From positions 39,732-103,731 of the forward strand of contig CAVOZC010000024.1 of NCBI GenBank assembly GCA_963700865.1: DNA of 64,000 nt. Direction: 5' to 3'. Each line of letters begins with the position of its first letter. Positions within the stretch are counted from its first letter, which is position 1. A program made the position numbers and the translations under genes. Source of the DNA: CAVOGJ01 sp963700865. Lineage in GTDB: Bacteria; Planctomycetota; Planctomycetia; Pirellulales; Pirellulaceae. The notes below the pieces were generated by a model that was given only the letters and a program-made list of their open reading frames with translations, was not told where the DNA came from and ran no database searches. Of the stretch, positions 1-9,818 are shown in pieces.

Positions 1-242
1 ACCGCCGACGGAATCACCCGCCTCACCAGCGGCACGCGTGCCGGTCGCGGTGGAGCGAGACCCTTTCGATCCAGCGCCCTTCAATCGCCCCTAGTCATGG
101 GGTGATGGTTGGGCGAATAATCGGACCCCCCGAGCTCGCAGACTGTCGATTTAATCAGGTGGGGTGCAGCCAGCCCACATAGGGGGGCGAAGCACGCAGG
201 TGCTGGGATCACATTTGACGCTGAATGGTCGATCCCTTTTTT
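1..242. other. left edge without a supported gene
   Basis: Frame 1 is open from the window edge to a TGA at 103-105 and frame 2 to a TAG at 90-92; the latter reads as a proline-rich tail ending in DPFDPAPFNRP. Either could be the last residues of a plus-strand gene cut by the window, but nothing distinguishes them. The rest, up to the palindrome at 243, shows no coding signal I trust. Confidence 0.3.
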
Positions 243-330
243 TCTCACGGAGGCGCGGAGCCACAGAGAACCCAGGTGCCACTTCTCGCAACGGGTTTCC
301 CCACCTCCGTGGCTCTGTGGCTCCGTGAGA
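243..330. repeat. dispersed palindrome, same family as the 56.7-59.6 kb array
   Basis: Imperfect inverted repeat. The outer 10 bases are perfect (TCTCACGGAG at 243-252 against CTCCGTGAGA at 321-330), and the inner arms pair with mismatches (cgcggagccacagaga against the complement of ctccgtggctctgtgg). The same arms, in the same order, occur in each unit of the tandem array near the right end. It lies just downstream of the DUF885 gene stop. It could be a mobile REP/MITE-like element or an RNA hairpin acting as a terminator; it has no U-tract and encodes no protein. Confidence 0.75.
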
Positions 331-350
331 TCCCAACGGCAAACGCATCC

Positions 351-2123
351 TTACTCGCCCGCGCGACGTTCGATATACTCCCGCACGCGGGACTCGAGCA
401 TGTCGAGCGGAATCGCGCCCGCCAACAGGACAACGTCGTGGAATTCACGAAGATCGAAACGATCCCCTAACGTCTCCTCGGCCAGCTGACGCAATTCGCG
501 GATCTTGAGTTCACCGATTTTGTAGCCCAACGCCTGCCCGGGCCACGAAATATAGCGATCGACCTCCGCGCGAATATTGTGTTTGGATAGCGCCGTGTTT
601 TCTTCCATGAAGGCAATGGCTTGTTCCCGCGACCAGCCCAAGTAGTGCATGCCGGTGTCCACCACCAGACGGCAGGCACGCCACATTTCGTATGTCAGTC
701 GGCCGAAATCGGAATAGGGGTCCTCATAAAAGCCCACTTCCTGGCCGAGACGCTCGGCATACAAGGCCCATCCTTCGACGAATGCCGTGAAGCCCGTAAA
801 GCGACGAAAGTCTGGCAAGTTCACCAGTTCTTGCTGCAACGCGATCTGCAGATGATGACCCGGTACGGCTTCATGCAGCGAAAGGGCCTCGATTTCGTAC
901 AGCGGACGACTCTTCAGATTGAACGTATTCACGTAATAAAAACCGGCCTCGCTGCCATCGCCGCGCGGCGGCATGTAGTAAGCCGTCGTGGTCCGCGGGG
1001 CGATGTAGGCGGGGATAACCCGAATGCCATACGGGGTGCGGGGCAGCGTCTTGAAAAGTCGTGGCAGCAAGCCATCCATCTTCTTCAGCGTCCAGGCCGT
1101 CTGCTGCAGGAGGGCTTCGGCGGAATCCGCATAAAATCGCGGATCGGTGCGTAGATATTCGATGAACTGAGCCAGATCGCCTTCGAAATGGACTTGCCGC
1201 AGGATGCCCGACATTTCCTCTCGAATGCGGGCGACTTCACTCAGACCAACCGCGTGGACCTCTTCGGGCAGCATGTCGGTCGTCGTGAATTTCCGCACAC
1301 AGTACCGGTAAAATTCGCGGCCGTTCGGCAAGGCCGAGGCAGCGATCGCATCGCGGCCCGCCGGCACATATTCTTCGGACATGAACGTCAGGAACTCTCG
1401 ATAGCCGGGCACCACACTCTCACGAATCGCCGTGGCTCCCGCCTCGACCAGCGCCCCCCGGGCGGACTCCGGAACGGTCGTCGGAAATTCGCGGAAGGGC
1501 ACATAGAGCAGGCTGTCCGCCGGGTCGTCCACGACGTTGGGTGCGAGGATTTCCCGGTAGCCCTCCAGCACCACCGAGGGCAACGTAATTCCTTCCGCGA
1601 TTCCCTCCCGCATGACATCGACGTGCTCCCGGGCCAGTCGCCGAAATTGCGACAATCGCGACACGTAATCGCGATAGTCTTTCTCTGTCCGCAGGGGCAT
1701 TTGCTTGGGCAATTCTGGAAAGCTGACGTGGAATCCCTCGCGATTGGTGATCGGGATCAGGTGCTGGCGAAAGCCATATTCTTCGAGCGACTGCCGCAGC
1801 AACCGCTGCATGATGCGGCCATTCAGCGCGTCGTCGCCGCTAAGCCGCGGTAGCAGTTCATCCAGCCGCTGCAGAAAGGCCGCTTGTTCCGTATTCCTGC
1901 GTTCCTCGTCGGCGAGCGTTACCCGATCGAGCTGTGCGTTGAAGCGCGAGTCACCGACGGAGGTGGCAAAAAGCGGTGATTCGACCAGGCGGGTTTCCCA
2001 GATTTCGTTGAGCAGCGTCTGGAAGCGGCCGCTTGCCGGCTCCTCGGCAAAGGCGTCATTGGCGATGCCCGCGAAGAGCAGCGAGACCAGGACGGAAAGC
2101 GACAGCGGGTGAAGCGATGGCAT
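351..2123 (-). CDS. DUF885 family secreted peptidase-like protein
   Basis: About 590 residues from the ATG at 2123, chosen because it is followed directly by a signal peptide (basic residues near the start, hydrophobic stretch, then AFAEEP); an upstream in-frame start at 2198 would place 25 extra polar residues before it. The C-terminal third carries LHEAVPGHHLQ, the HExxxGHH-type zinc site characteristic of DUF885 (M32-like metallopeptidase fold), with a further conserved glutamate in FVEGWALYAE. The length is usual for the family. The substrate is unknown; family members are suspected exported peptidases. It stands alone between the palindrome at 243 and a NUDIX gene on the same strand. Confidence 0.85.
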   Translation of the reverse strand: MPSLHPLSLSVLVSLLFAGIANDAFAEEPASGRFQTLLNEIWETRLVESPLFATSVGDSRFNAQLDRVTLADEERRNTEQAAFLQRLDELLPRLSGDDALNGRIMQRLLRQSLEEYGFRQHLIPITNREGFHVSFPELPKQMPLRTEKDYRDYVSRLSQFRRLAREHVDVMREGIAEGITLPSVVLEGYREILAPNVVDDPADSLLYVPFREFPTTVPESARGALVEAGATAIRESVVPGYREFLTFMSEEYVPAGRDAIAASALPNGREFYRYCVRKFTTTDMLPEEVHAVGLSEVARIREEMSGILRQVHFEGDLAQFIEYLRTDPRFYADSAEALLQQTAWTLKKMDGLLPRLFKTLPRTPYGIRVIPAYIAPRTTTAYYMPPRGDGSEAGFYYVNTFNLKSRPLYEIEALSLHEAVPGHHLQIALQQELVNLPDFRRFTGFTAFVEGWALYAERLGQEVGFYEDPYSDFGRLTYEMWRACRLVVDTGMHYLGWSREQAIAFMEENTALSKHNIRAEVDRYISWPGQALGYKIGELKIRELRQLAEETLGDRFDLREFHDVVLLAGAIPLDMLESRVREYIERRAGE

Positions 2124-2292
2124 GCGGCGGCACTTTCTGGACTGCGCAAACGATGGCATGTGCGTCATACAAGTCCCATTGTTGGAGAATGAAACCACGG
2201 ACGTGGGATAGGCTTCCAGCCTGTCAGCGCTCTCTCGGTTGCGTGCGGCCTTGTCTCAAGTTCCGATCATGCGCTGAAGACCTGCCGCGAGC

Positions 2293-2718
2293 TCAGACGG
2301 CGGCAGGAATCTGGATTCGTCCCGATTGCATCTCCGCGAGAAACTCTTCATTGCTTTGCAGCAGATTTCCGCAGCCCGCCAGGTCTTCGGCCGACCACCA
2401 GTGATATGCAGACACTTCCAGCGGATTCGGCACGATCGACTGGTCATTCGGTACGGTGCAGTACCACCAAGCCAGCTCGACGCGTCGCGCTGTTCGGCAC
2501 CGCCAGACGCAGGACACGGGTAGCGCCTGCTCGATGCACAACTCCTCCTCGAGTTCGCGCACGATGGCGTCAGGTTCCGATTCGCCCGCCTCGATGCCCC
2601 CCCCGGGAAAACAAAAGGTTCCCGGCGCCGTGACGAGCCTGGAGCGGCGAATCACAAGAAAGCGTCCCTCGCGGAGGATAACCCCCACGACTCCTCGACG
2701 CAGAACGAAACTGCTCAA
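2293..2718 (-). CDS. NUDIX hydrolase
   Basis: 141 residues. The Nudix box is at about residues 40-62: GGIEAGESEPDAIVRELEEE, matching Gx5Ex7REUxEE; the following xGU is replaced by LCI, a mild deviation. The box coordinates Mg2+ for hydrolysis of nucleoside diphosphates linked to another moiety; substrate cannot be read from the sequence. It is upstream of the DUF885 gene on the same strand with a 170-base gap and divergent from the MORN-type lipoprotein gene, so the 2719-2953 interval probably holds two promoters. Confidence 0.85.
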   Translation of the reverse strand: MSSFVLRRGVVGVILREGRFLVIRRSRLVTAPGTFCFPGGGIEAGESEPDAIVRELEEELCIEQALPVSCVWRCRTARRVELAWWYCTVPNDQSIVPNPLEVSAYHWWSAEDLAGCGNLLQSNEEFLAEMQSGRIQIPAAV

Positions 2719-2953
2719 ATCCCTACTCCTCTCTTTATTCCTTTTTCACCAGCCGCTATCGTATCGTATGGGCCGTTGGGTCTCAAACCGTTCGGATGGC
2801 TTCCTTCGCACACGCCCTTTGTCAGTCGGACGCATGCATTTTACGCTTGCCTCAGGTAACGGTTGCTCGGATCGGGCTCGGCGAGACCGCTGGACCGCGG
2901 ACATCCCGGCGGTCCGCTCCCCATCCAGCTGGCCCCCTCACCCGCTGCCGTTG

Positions 2954-3889
2954 ATGACCCTGGTGTTCGCGAACCTGATGGTTGGCTGCTCTCCGGTCGC
3001 GAAAGAACCGCTGCCGCCGGCACCCGTTTCACTCGCGTCGACCGCCAGTGCCGAACCGGCCGAGGAATTCGACACCAGCAGCGATCAGCCGTTGGCGGGA
3101 ACGAATCGCACGGAGTCCTCGCCGTCGGATGCGGACGACGAGCTCGTGCTGGACAGCGACCTGCTTATCCCAGAGTCCTCGGACTCCGATCGTCGCAAAA
3201 TCGTTCGCCAATCAACAAAGATGCTTTACGATGAGAACGGCCGACTCAAGCGAAAATACCAAGTCGCTGAGTCCGTTTCCGGCGAGCGTTTTGATCACGG
3301 GGGGTCGATCGAATATTCCCCGAACGGCAAGCTCTACCGGGCTGGCCGCTATCGTTATGGCGAGCGGGAGGGCTTGTGGTTCTTCAACCATCGTGACGGG
3401 AGTCGAGCCAAGAAAGGGACGTACGTCGAGGGAAAACCGGACGGAGAATGGCGATATTACTCCAACGACGGAACGCTTGATCGGATCGAAAACTACAATG
3501 TCCGTCGTCCGCATGGAAAGTGGACGACATTCTACAGCGACGGCACCGTAAAATCGGAAACCGATTTCGTGGCTGGCAAGATCGACGGCATCAGCCGCTA
3601 TTATTACCCAAGTGGGCAGTTGAAGGCGGCGGTCTCGTTTAAGGACGGCAAGGAACATGGCGTGACCCGCCGTTACTTCGAGCATGGCGAGCGGCTTACC
3701 CTGGAGCATTTCCAGCATGGCCAGCGGCACGGGCGCTCGACCTCGTGGACCGCGGATGGCGAAGTCGCCGTGGACCAGATGTTCGAGGCGGGTCTCGAGA
3801 TTCCGCTACCTGAAGGGATCGGTGAAGTACCGCCCGAGGACCAGCTTTCCGGCAGCGACCGCAGCGCAGGCCCACCCGCTCAACCTTAA
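2954..3889 (+). CDS. MORN-repeat lipoprotein (YwqK-like)
   Basis: About 311 residues from ATG 2954, preferred over much longer in-frame openings because it begins a lipoprotein signal: a short hydrophobic stretch ending in LMVGC, cysteine at about residue 13 being the expected lipidated residue. After an acidic Ser/Thr/Glu-rich linker come roughly six MORN_2-type repeats, recognised by the recurring pattern G-x-W/Y-x-x-Y/F-x-x-D/N-G (for example DGEWRYYSNDGTL and HGKWTTFYSDGTV). Such proteins are sometimes labelled toxin-antitoxin YwqK antitoxins; in planctomycetes they are common envelope lipoproteins of unknown role. No toxin partner is adjacent. Confidence 0.8.
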   Translation: MTLVFANLMVGCSPVAKEPLPPAPVSLASTASAEPAEEFDTSSDQPLAGTNRTESSPSDADDELVLDSDLLIPESSDSDRRKIVRQSTKMLYDENGRLKRKYQVAESVSGERFDHGGSIEYSPNGKLYRAGRYRYGEREGLWFFNHRDGSRAKKGTYVEGKPDGEWRYYSNDGTLDRIENYNVRRPHGKWTTFYSDGTVKSETDFVAGKIDGISRYYYPSGQLKAAVSFKDGKEHGVTRRYFEHGERLTLEHFQHGQRHGRSTSWTADGEVAVDQMFEAGLEIPLPEGIGEVPPEDQLSGSDRSAGPPAQP

Positions 3890-3981
3890 TGCGTGGAAGT
3901 GGTAAACCTGGCTTGGCAGGCCCCGCCGCGGCCGAGGTGCGGCTTGCTCAGAAACCGAGCCGGTAGCTTCGAGCCGGTCGC

Positions 3982-6033
3982 TTAGCCACTCTTCTCGGCA
4001 GCGGTGGGCGATTCCGCGGCTTCGGGACGCGAGCGTCGAGCCGCGTGGCCGGTACCCGGCACGACTTGCGGGCCGGGTGAATGCTCGTCGACCAGCCGCT
4101 TCAGCTCGGCACCGTTGATCGCCTCGACATCCATCAATTCCTCAGCCACCGCAATGAGCGAATCCTTACGTGCCGTGAGAATATCGCGCACGCGCTGTAA
4201 CGAATCTTCGAGAATCCTTTTCACCTCTTCATCGATTTGCCGTGCCGTCTCTTCACTGAAAGAGTGCAATCGTTCCTCGCCCTGATTGATCAGGAAGGGA
4301 GAGCGGGCACTCTCTCGATAGGCGATGCGACCCAGGCGGCTCATACCGTATTCCATCACCATCGAACGAGCAATCTCGGTGGCCCGCTCGAGGTCATTTT
4401 GAGCACCCGTCGAGATGTCGTGGAAGATAATTTCTTCGGTCACCGTTCCCGCCAGGAGAACCTGCACGCGACTCTCAAGTTCACTCTGCGTCAGCAGGAA
4501 TCGATCCCCCTCGGGACGCTGTAAGGTGTATCCCAGGGCCGCGAAACCACGAGGAATGATCGACACCTTGTGGACAGGATCGGTATTCGGCAAGACATAG
4601 GCCACGAGGGCGTGCCCCGCCTCGTGATAGGCGACTCGGTTCTTCTCCTCGGGCGTCATCACCCGCTGCTTCTTTTCCAGTCCGGCGGTCACCCGCTCCA
4701 CGCCTTCATTGAATTCGTCCATGCCCACCGTCGACTTGTTCTTGCGGGCCGCCAAAAGAGCCGCTTCGTTCACCAGATTTGCCAGATCGGCTCCCGCGAA
4801 ACCGGGACTGATCTTGGCCACTTCCTTCAAATCGACCGACTCGTCCAATTTCACGTTCCGCACATGTACGCGGAGTATTTGCTCACGTCCGGCGATGTCG
4901 GGGCGATCCACAAGCACCTGCCGATCAAAACGACCGGGTCGCAGTAAGGCCGGGTCGAGCATTTCCGGCCGGTTGGTGGCGGCCATCACAATCACCCCGG
5001 CATTCGAATCGAAACCGTCCATCTCAACCAACAGGGCATTGAGCGTCTGTTCGCGCTCGTCGTGCCCCCCGACCACGCTGGTACCGCGGGCTTTCCCCAG
5101 AGCGTCCAGCTCGTCGATAAAAATAATGCACGGCGCCTTGGCCACGGCTTGCTCAAACATGTCCCGCACCCGTGCCGCACCGACGCCGACGAACATCTCC
5201 ACGAAGTCGGAACCGGACAGGCTGAAAAACGGCACGCCCGCTTCGCCGGCGATCGCCTTGGCGAGCAGCGTCTTGCCCGTACCCGGAGGCCCCACCAGCA
5301 GCACGCCTTTGGGGATGCGGCCGCCAAGTCGCTGGTACTTATCGGGAGACTTCAAGAAATCGACGACTTCGCGGACTTCTTCCACCGCCTCATCAATGCC
5401 CGCCGCATCTTCGAACGTGACTCCCAGGTCTTCCTGGGCATACAGCCGACCGCGACTGCGCCCGAAGGCCATGGGCGAACCGGCTCCGCCCAACCTGCGG
5501 ATCATGAGCACGAAGACCAGGATGAACAGGCCGCTGATCAGAAACATGGGCAACCAGTTCCGCCACATGCTCGGCGCGGCGGCGAAACGGGTGGGAATGT
5601 TTCGCTCGCTCATCATCTGCATGACGATCTTTTCAGGCTCGTCACGGACGCTGATATTTGTGCTGAATTTCGCGTTCTGCTCGGATTTCTCGCCAAGATC
5701 CTTGGGTTCGACCAACCGCTTGTCGATCGTCCCGGTAATGCTTGTCGTCCCGATCGTCACGTTTTGCAGATTGCCGATTTCGATCACGGAACCATCGGGG
5801 CGGTTCAGTTCGATCTTGCCCGAGAATCCTTCCGCTGGCTTGCCTTCCGAGTCATACCGCGTATTCTCGATCAGGCGGATGAGGTCCGAATACGCCAGTT
5901 TGTCGGCGGCGGACTGGTAGAGGTACACCATGCCCATGGTCACGGCGATGGCGAATACGATCGCGTAGAGGACGAAATTGAAACTGTGATTTTGCCGCTC
6001 ACCCCGCGGGGTGGGCTTTTCTTTTTCCGTCAT
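3982..6033 (-). CDS. ftsH: ATP-dependent zinc metalloprotease FtsH
   Basis: 683 residues from ATG 6033 (start MTEKEKPTPRG), chosen because the in-frame extension to 6192 is not FtsH-like. N-terminal transmembrane helix (about 20-40), periplasmic loop, second helix (about 165-185, LPMFLISGLFILVFVLMI), AAA+ domain with Walker A GPPGTGKTLLAKA and Walker B IIFIDELDAL, then M41 peptidase with zinc motif HEAGHALVAY. Membrane-bound AAA protease that extracts and degrades misfolded membrane proteins and regulators. The C-terminal tail is rich in Ala/Glu/Ser. The frame is intact. It is divergent from dxr. Confidence 0.97.
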   Translation of the reverse strand: MTEKEKPTPRGERQNHSFNFVLYAIVFAIAVTMGMVYLYQSAADKLAYSDLIRLIENTRYDSEGKPAEGFSGKIELNRPDGSVIEIGNLQNVTIGTTSITGTIDKRLVEPKDLGEKSEQNAKFSTNISVRDEPEKIVMQMMSERNIPTRFAAAPSMWRNWLPMFLISGLFILVFVLMIRRLGGAGSPMAFGRSRGRLYAQEDLGVTFEDAAGIDEAVEEVREVVDFLKSPDKYQRLGGRIPKGVLLVGPPGTGKTLLAKAIAGEAGVPFFSLSGSDFVEMFVGVGAARVRDMFEQAVAKAPCIIFIDELDALGKARGTSVVGGHDEREQTLNALLVEMDGFDSNAGVIVMAATNRPEMLDPALLRPGRFDRQVLVDRPDIAGREQILRVHVRNVKLDESVDLKEVAKISPGFAGADLANLVNEAALLAARKNKSTVGMDEFNEGVERVTAGLEKKQRVMTPEEKNRVAYHEAGHALVAYVLPNTDPVHKVSIIPRGFAALGYTLQRPEGDRFLLTQSELESRVQVLLAGTVTEEIIFHDISTGAQNDLERATEIARSMVMEYGMSRLGRIAYRESARSPFLINQGEERLHSFSEETARQIDEEVKRILEDSLQRVRDILTARKDSLIAVAEELMDVEAINGAELKRLVDEHSPGPQVVPGTGHAARRSRPEAAESPTAAEKSG

Positions 6034-6516
6034 GCCTGTACCTGTCTCTGACCACCAAAATGGCGGATGTGAATGAATCGCAATCGTGAGCTGGAAGCGG
6101 CTCGTCGCAAAAACGCCTGCGGAGTGCGAAAAGCACACGCCGCACACATTATTTGGCAAATTCCGCGCCAGACTCTCAGGAAAAACCGACAAGCGCCGTC
6201 GGCCCTAACCTGCCGGCTGCCCAGCGGCGATATTATACCGGCTGATCTGCCTGGGATAGCCGCCAAAACACGGCTCCTGGCGAACCGGCGGATTGATCCG
6301 TGTTGTTCCTTTGCCAGCAGATGCTTAGAATTCCCCACTTTCCGCAATGTGGCGATCTGGCAACGTCGTCGCCACGCGACGACGAGCGGCGTGTCGGAGT
6401 GGCCGTCGGAGGGCGCCGCGGAAGTCGACCGTTCCTGTTCCAGCCGCCGTTTTTCCAGTCGGTGATCCCGCTCCCGCGACGCTGCGGGACAATCGGTGAG
6501 AATGCGTGCTTCCGCC
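6034..6516. other. divergent intergenic region ftsH / dxr
   Basis: About 480 bases between divergent ftsH and dxr. The open frames in it are short, of uneven composition and resemble nothing. It must hold both promoters; no convincing -35/-10 pair, operator or riboswitch was recognised. Confidence 0.5.
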
Positions 6517-7680
6517 ATGACCGACCCCATCACCCGCATCGCCGTGTTTGGCTCGACGGGAAGCATTGGCCGCAGTACTCTCGACGTGATTGAGGCCAGC
6601 CAGGGACGGCTGGCGGCCTCGGCCATTTCCGCCCGTCACCAACTGAATTCTGCGGTTGAACAGGCCATTCGTTATCGACCGCGCTGGCTGGTCGCGGCTG
6701 ATGTGGAACTCGCGAGCCATCAGGATTGGAGCGGTTTGCCCCGCGGTACGGAACTGATCACGGGGCCGGATGCCCTGGAACGGGTCGCCCGCTGTGACGA
6801 AACCGATACGCTGGTCGCGGCGATCGTCGGCAGCGCGGGGGTCCGTAGCACCTTAGCGGCACTGGAATGCGGAAAACGAGTGGCCCTGGCGAACAAGGAG
6901 TCGCTCGTGGTCGCCGGACCGATCGTCCACGAGACATTGGCGAGGTACGGGGGCGAGATCCTGCCGGTGGACAGCGAACACAGCGCGATCTTCCAGGCGT
7001 TGGCCGCCGGTCGTCGTCAGGATGTCCGGCGTGTCTTGCTGACGGCAAGCGGCGGACCGTTTCGGGAATGGTCGGCTGAGGACCTGGAACATGTGACCCT
7101 GGAACAGGCGTTGGCCCACCCCACCTGGGAGATGGGTACCAAGGTCACGATTGATTCGGCCACGATGATGAATAAAGCCCTGGAAATCGTCGAAGCCCGT
7201 TGGCTGTTCGATCTAATTCCGGATCAAATAGACGTCGTGATTCATCCTCAGTCCTTCGTGCATTCGATGGTGGAGTATGTGGATGGGTCGATTGTTTCGC
7301 AAATGAGTCCGCCTGACATGCGATTGCCAATACAATACGCACTCACTTATCCGCGACGACTGCCGTCTCCCGCGCGAAAGAGCGACTTTAGTCACCCGCA
7401 GCGACTTGATTTTTTCCCGCCGGATCACGAACGTTTTCCCGCGATTCGGCTCGGCCTGGAAGTCGCCCGCGTGGGGGGCACGGCCGGTGCGGTGGTCAAC
7501 GCGGCCAATGAAGCGGCCGTCGAAGGATTCATCCAGGGCCGCCTGAAATTCAACGAAATCGTACCAGCCTGTCGGGCTGTGCTCGAACAACACCATTTTG
7601 ACCCGCGTCCTTGCCTGGACGACTTGTTTCGTCTGGACCGCTGGGCTCGGGAGGAGGTTCTGCGGTGGGCGTGTATTTGA
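6517..7680 (+). CDS. dxr: 1-deoxy-D-xylulose 5-phosphate reductoisomerase
   Basis: 387 residues from ATG 6517 (MTDPITRIAVFG); GTG 6496 and ATG 6502 are in-frame alternatives and no strong ribosome site decides. Catalyses the NADPH-dependent conversion of DXP to MEP, the committed step of non-mevalonate isoprenoid synthesis, in the cytoplasm. NADPH-binding GSTGSIG lies at about 12-18, metal-binding VDSEHSAIFQAL near 150, and the signature PTWEMGTKVTIDSATMMNK follows. The stop overlaps the start region of rseP, so the two are one transcript, an arrangement common in bacteria where dxr and the site-2 protease are neighbours. Confidence 0.97.
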   Translation: MTDPITRIAVFGSTGSIGRSTLDVIEASQGRLAASAISARHQLNSAVEQAIRYRPRWLVAADVELASHQDWSGLPRGTELITGPDALERVARCDETDTLVAAIVGSAGVRSTLAALECGKRVALANKESLVVAGPIVHETLARYGGEILPVDSEHSAIFQALAAGRRQDVRRVLLTASGGPFREWSAEDLEHVTLEQALAHPTWEMGTKVTIDSATMMNKALEIVEARWLFDLIPDQIDVVIHPQSFVHSMVEYVDGSIVSQMSPPDMRLPIQYALTYPRRLPSPARKSDFSHPQRLDFFPPDHERFPAIRLGLEVARVGGTAGAVVNAANEAAVEGFIQGRLKFNEIVPACRAVLEQHHFDPRPCLDDLFRLDRWAREEVLRWACI

Positions 7681-9746
7681 TGGCTGATTCCTGGTGGTTA
7701 GACGTCGGGAATCTGATGTCCCTGGCGAAGGCGATCTTCGGACTGGGAATCGTTATTTTCGTGCACGAACTCGGGCACTTTCTGGTTGCGAAAGCCTGCG
7801 GTGTCAAATGCGAAAAGTTTTACGTTGGTTTCGACGTGCCCCTTTCGCTGGGTCCGATCCGCTTCCCCGCCAAACTCTGGCACAAACAGTGGGGCGAGAC
7901 CGAGTACGGCATTGGCCTGATTCCCTTGGGCGGTTATGTCAAAATGCTGGGGCAGGATGACAACCCGGCCCACGCCTCGGTCGAGGCGGAACGCATTCGC
8001 CAGCGGAAGTCCGACCCTGACGGAAACAGCAGTTTTGAACTCGACCCCCGCAGCTATCCCGCCAAGTCGGTACCTCAGCGGATGGCCATCATCTCCGCCG
8101 GGGTCATCATGAACCTGATTTTCGCCGTCATCTTCGCCTCGATCGCCTACTGGATGGGAGTCAAGTACGAACCGGCGGTGTGCGGCCGCACCGTCCCCGG
8201 CGACTCGGCCTGGCAGAATGCACTCGGTTTCGGCGACAAGATCGTACAGTTTGGTAGAAACGGTCGCCGCGATGAACACTATCGTTTTCGGGATGTGCGT
8301 TACCACATCGGTCAGGCACATGATGAGCGAAAGCTAGACGTCCTGATCGAACATCCCGACGCGACGGACGAATGGGTCACGTTGCAGTCGGTAATTCATG
8401 AAGGGGAAAACCTCGACCTGCCAACGATCGGCTTGATTGCCCAAAGTTCTCTAAAGCTGTTTAAGCGGTCATTCGACGAGTGGTCGCCCGTGGCCGTCTC
8501 GGAACTTGAGGATGGCGACGTCATTCGTCGCGTGATCTGCGACGATGAATCGTTCGATGTCGCCGACGAGTTCGCGCTGCGGCTGGTGATGATGCAACAT
8601 CGGGATCAACCGTTAACGCTGATCGCGGAGCGCTCAAAAGAGAACGCGATTTCTGAGATTCAAGCGACGCTGCCACCTCAGCCACAGCGAGACTTCGGCT
8701 TCCAGCTCACCATGGGGCCGGTCGTTGCCGTGCAACAGGGTTCGCCAGCCGCCGCTGCCGGCGTTCAGCCGGGGGACGTACTTCGGGCGGTCGATGGGCT
8801 GCCAATCTCCGATCCGCAGCAAGTCGACACGGTGTTGGCTCCCTTCATCGATCGCAACGTCACGTTGACATTGCTGCGAAACGGAGAGCCAGTCGACGTG
8901 GAACTCACGCCCCGATCGCCCACCATGACCGGTGAGGCGATCGGAATGGGGCGGGCGACCTCAGCCGAGTCGATCGGCGCCGCCTTTGCCGTTCTCGACG
9001 AAATCGCCTCGATTCGTCCGGGGGGGCCGGCCGATCAAGCCGGACTGCAGGCTGGCGATCGGCTGAAAGGCGTCCAGGTGGTGTACACCGAGTCCTCCGT
9101 GATCAGCGAGGAGACATTTCTGCGGTTGGAGTTGGGTAAGCCGATCGAGATCGATGTCAAACAGAACGGCTGGGCCGGGATGCAAGCAAGCATCGACGCC
9201 AACACACCTCGCGGACTCGATTTCGCCTTCCGTGTCGATCGCGACGGGACGGAACAGATGGCCCGAGTCACGCCGACCGACGCCGTCGACGCCTGGGTCG
9301 TGGATCGGGGGGTGTGGTTCTATCCCCAGTCGCTGACCCGTACCGCCAACTCGTTCGCCGATGCCTGCCGTTTGGGATTACGTGAAACCAAGGAGGCAGC
9401 CGAACAGGTACTTGTCACCCTGAAACGGCTCCCCAAATTATATAAGCACATGGGAGGCCCCCTTTCGATGGCGGTGATAGCAACCATGGAAGCGTCGGAA
9501 GGTCTGCCACGCTTATTGCTGTTCCTGACGTTTTTGAGCGCCAACCTGGCCGTCCTCAACTTCATGCCGATCCCGGTCCTGGACGGCGGCCACATGATGT
9601 TCCTGATCTACGAGGGCGTCTTTGGCCGACCTCTTCCGGAACGATTTGCCTTCCTGGCCACGATGATGGGCGTCTGCTTTGTCCTCTGTTTGATGGCCTA
9701 CGTGATCGGACTCGACGTCTATCGGCTGGTCGGCCTGGCTGGCTGA
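7665..9746 (+). CDS. rseP: RseP-type site-2 intramembrane protease
   Basis: About 693 residues. I chose GTG 7665 because a perfect AGGAGG sits at 7652-7657, 7 bases upstream; the ATG at 7680 (TGATG overlap with dxr) is the alternative. The zinc motif HELGH is at about 34-38 in the first helix, and the third-metal-ligand signature NFMPIPVLDGG is near the C terminus, followed by a last helix. At least two PDZ domains are visible in the middle (around VVAVQQGSPAAAAGVQPGDV and IRPGGPADQAGLQAGD). It is longer than the roughly 450-residue Escherichia coli protein owing to the extended periplasmic part. It cleaves transmembrane anti-sigma factors or signal-peptide remnants; no sigma/anti-sigma pair is adjacent. 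Confidence 0.93.
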   Translation: MGVYLMADSWWLDVGNLMSLAKAIFGLGIVIFVHELGHFLVAKACGVKCEKFYVGFDVPLSLGPIRFPAKLWHKQWGETEYGIGLIPLGGYVKMLGQDDNPAHASVEAERIRQRKSDPDGNSSFELDPRSYPAKSVPQRMAIISAGVIMNLIFAVIFASIAYWMGVKYEPAVCGRTVPGDSAWQNALGFGDKIVQFGRNGRRDEHYRFRDVRYHIGQAHDERKLDVLIEHPDATDEWVTLQSVIHEGENLDLPTIGLIAQSSLKLFKRSFDEWSPVAVSELEDGDVIRRVICDDESFDVADEFALRLVMMQHRDQPLTLIAERSKENAISEIQATLPPQPQRDFGFQLTMGPVVAVQQGSPAAAAGVQPGDVLRAVDGLPISDPQQVDTVLAPFIDRNVTLTLLRNGEPVDVELTPRSPTMTGEAIGMGRATSAESIGAAFAVLDEIASIRPGGPADQAGLQAGDRLKGVQVVYTESSVISEETFLRLELGKPIEIDVKQNGWAGMQASIDANTPRGLDFAFRVDRDGTEQMARVTPTDAVDAWVVDRGVWFYPQSLTRTANSFADACRLGLRETKEAAEQVLVTLKRLPKLYKHMGGPLSMAVIATMEASEGLPRLLLFLTFLSANLAVLNFMPIPVLDGGHMMFLIYEGVFGRPLPERFAFLATMMGVCFVLCLMAYVIGLDVYRLVGLAG

Positions 9747-9769
9747 TTGGCCGGCGTGCCGACGACGGT

Positions 9770-9818
9770 ATCTCACGACTCGATCATCTGCCCCGGCCCA
9801 CACGGGCCGCCGTGAGAT
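9770..9818. terminator. nested hairpin after rseP
   Basis: ATCTCACG at 9770-9777 pairs perfectly with CGTGAGAT at 9811-9818, and an inner stem ggccc-acac-gggcc (9795-9808) lies within. Position 24 bases after the rseP stop suggests transcription termination, but there is no T-run. The outer arms share TCTCACG/CGTGAGA with the palindrome at 243-330, so it may be a degenerate member of that family. Confidence 0.4.

Noticed and set aside
2954..3889. YwqK antitoxin of a toxin-antitoxin pair
   Set aside because: The label comes from MORN_2 repeats; a lipoprotein signal is present and no toxin gene is adjacent.
4709..6051. Long plus-strand open frames opposite ftsH
   Set aside because: Mirror images of a strongly conserved coding strand; low-complexity Ser/Arg/His-rich text with no ribosome site.
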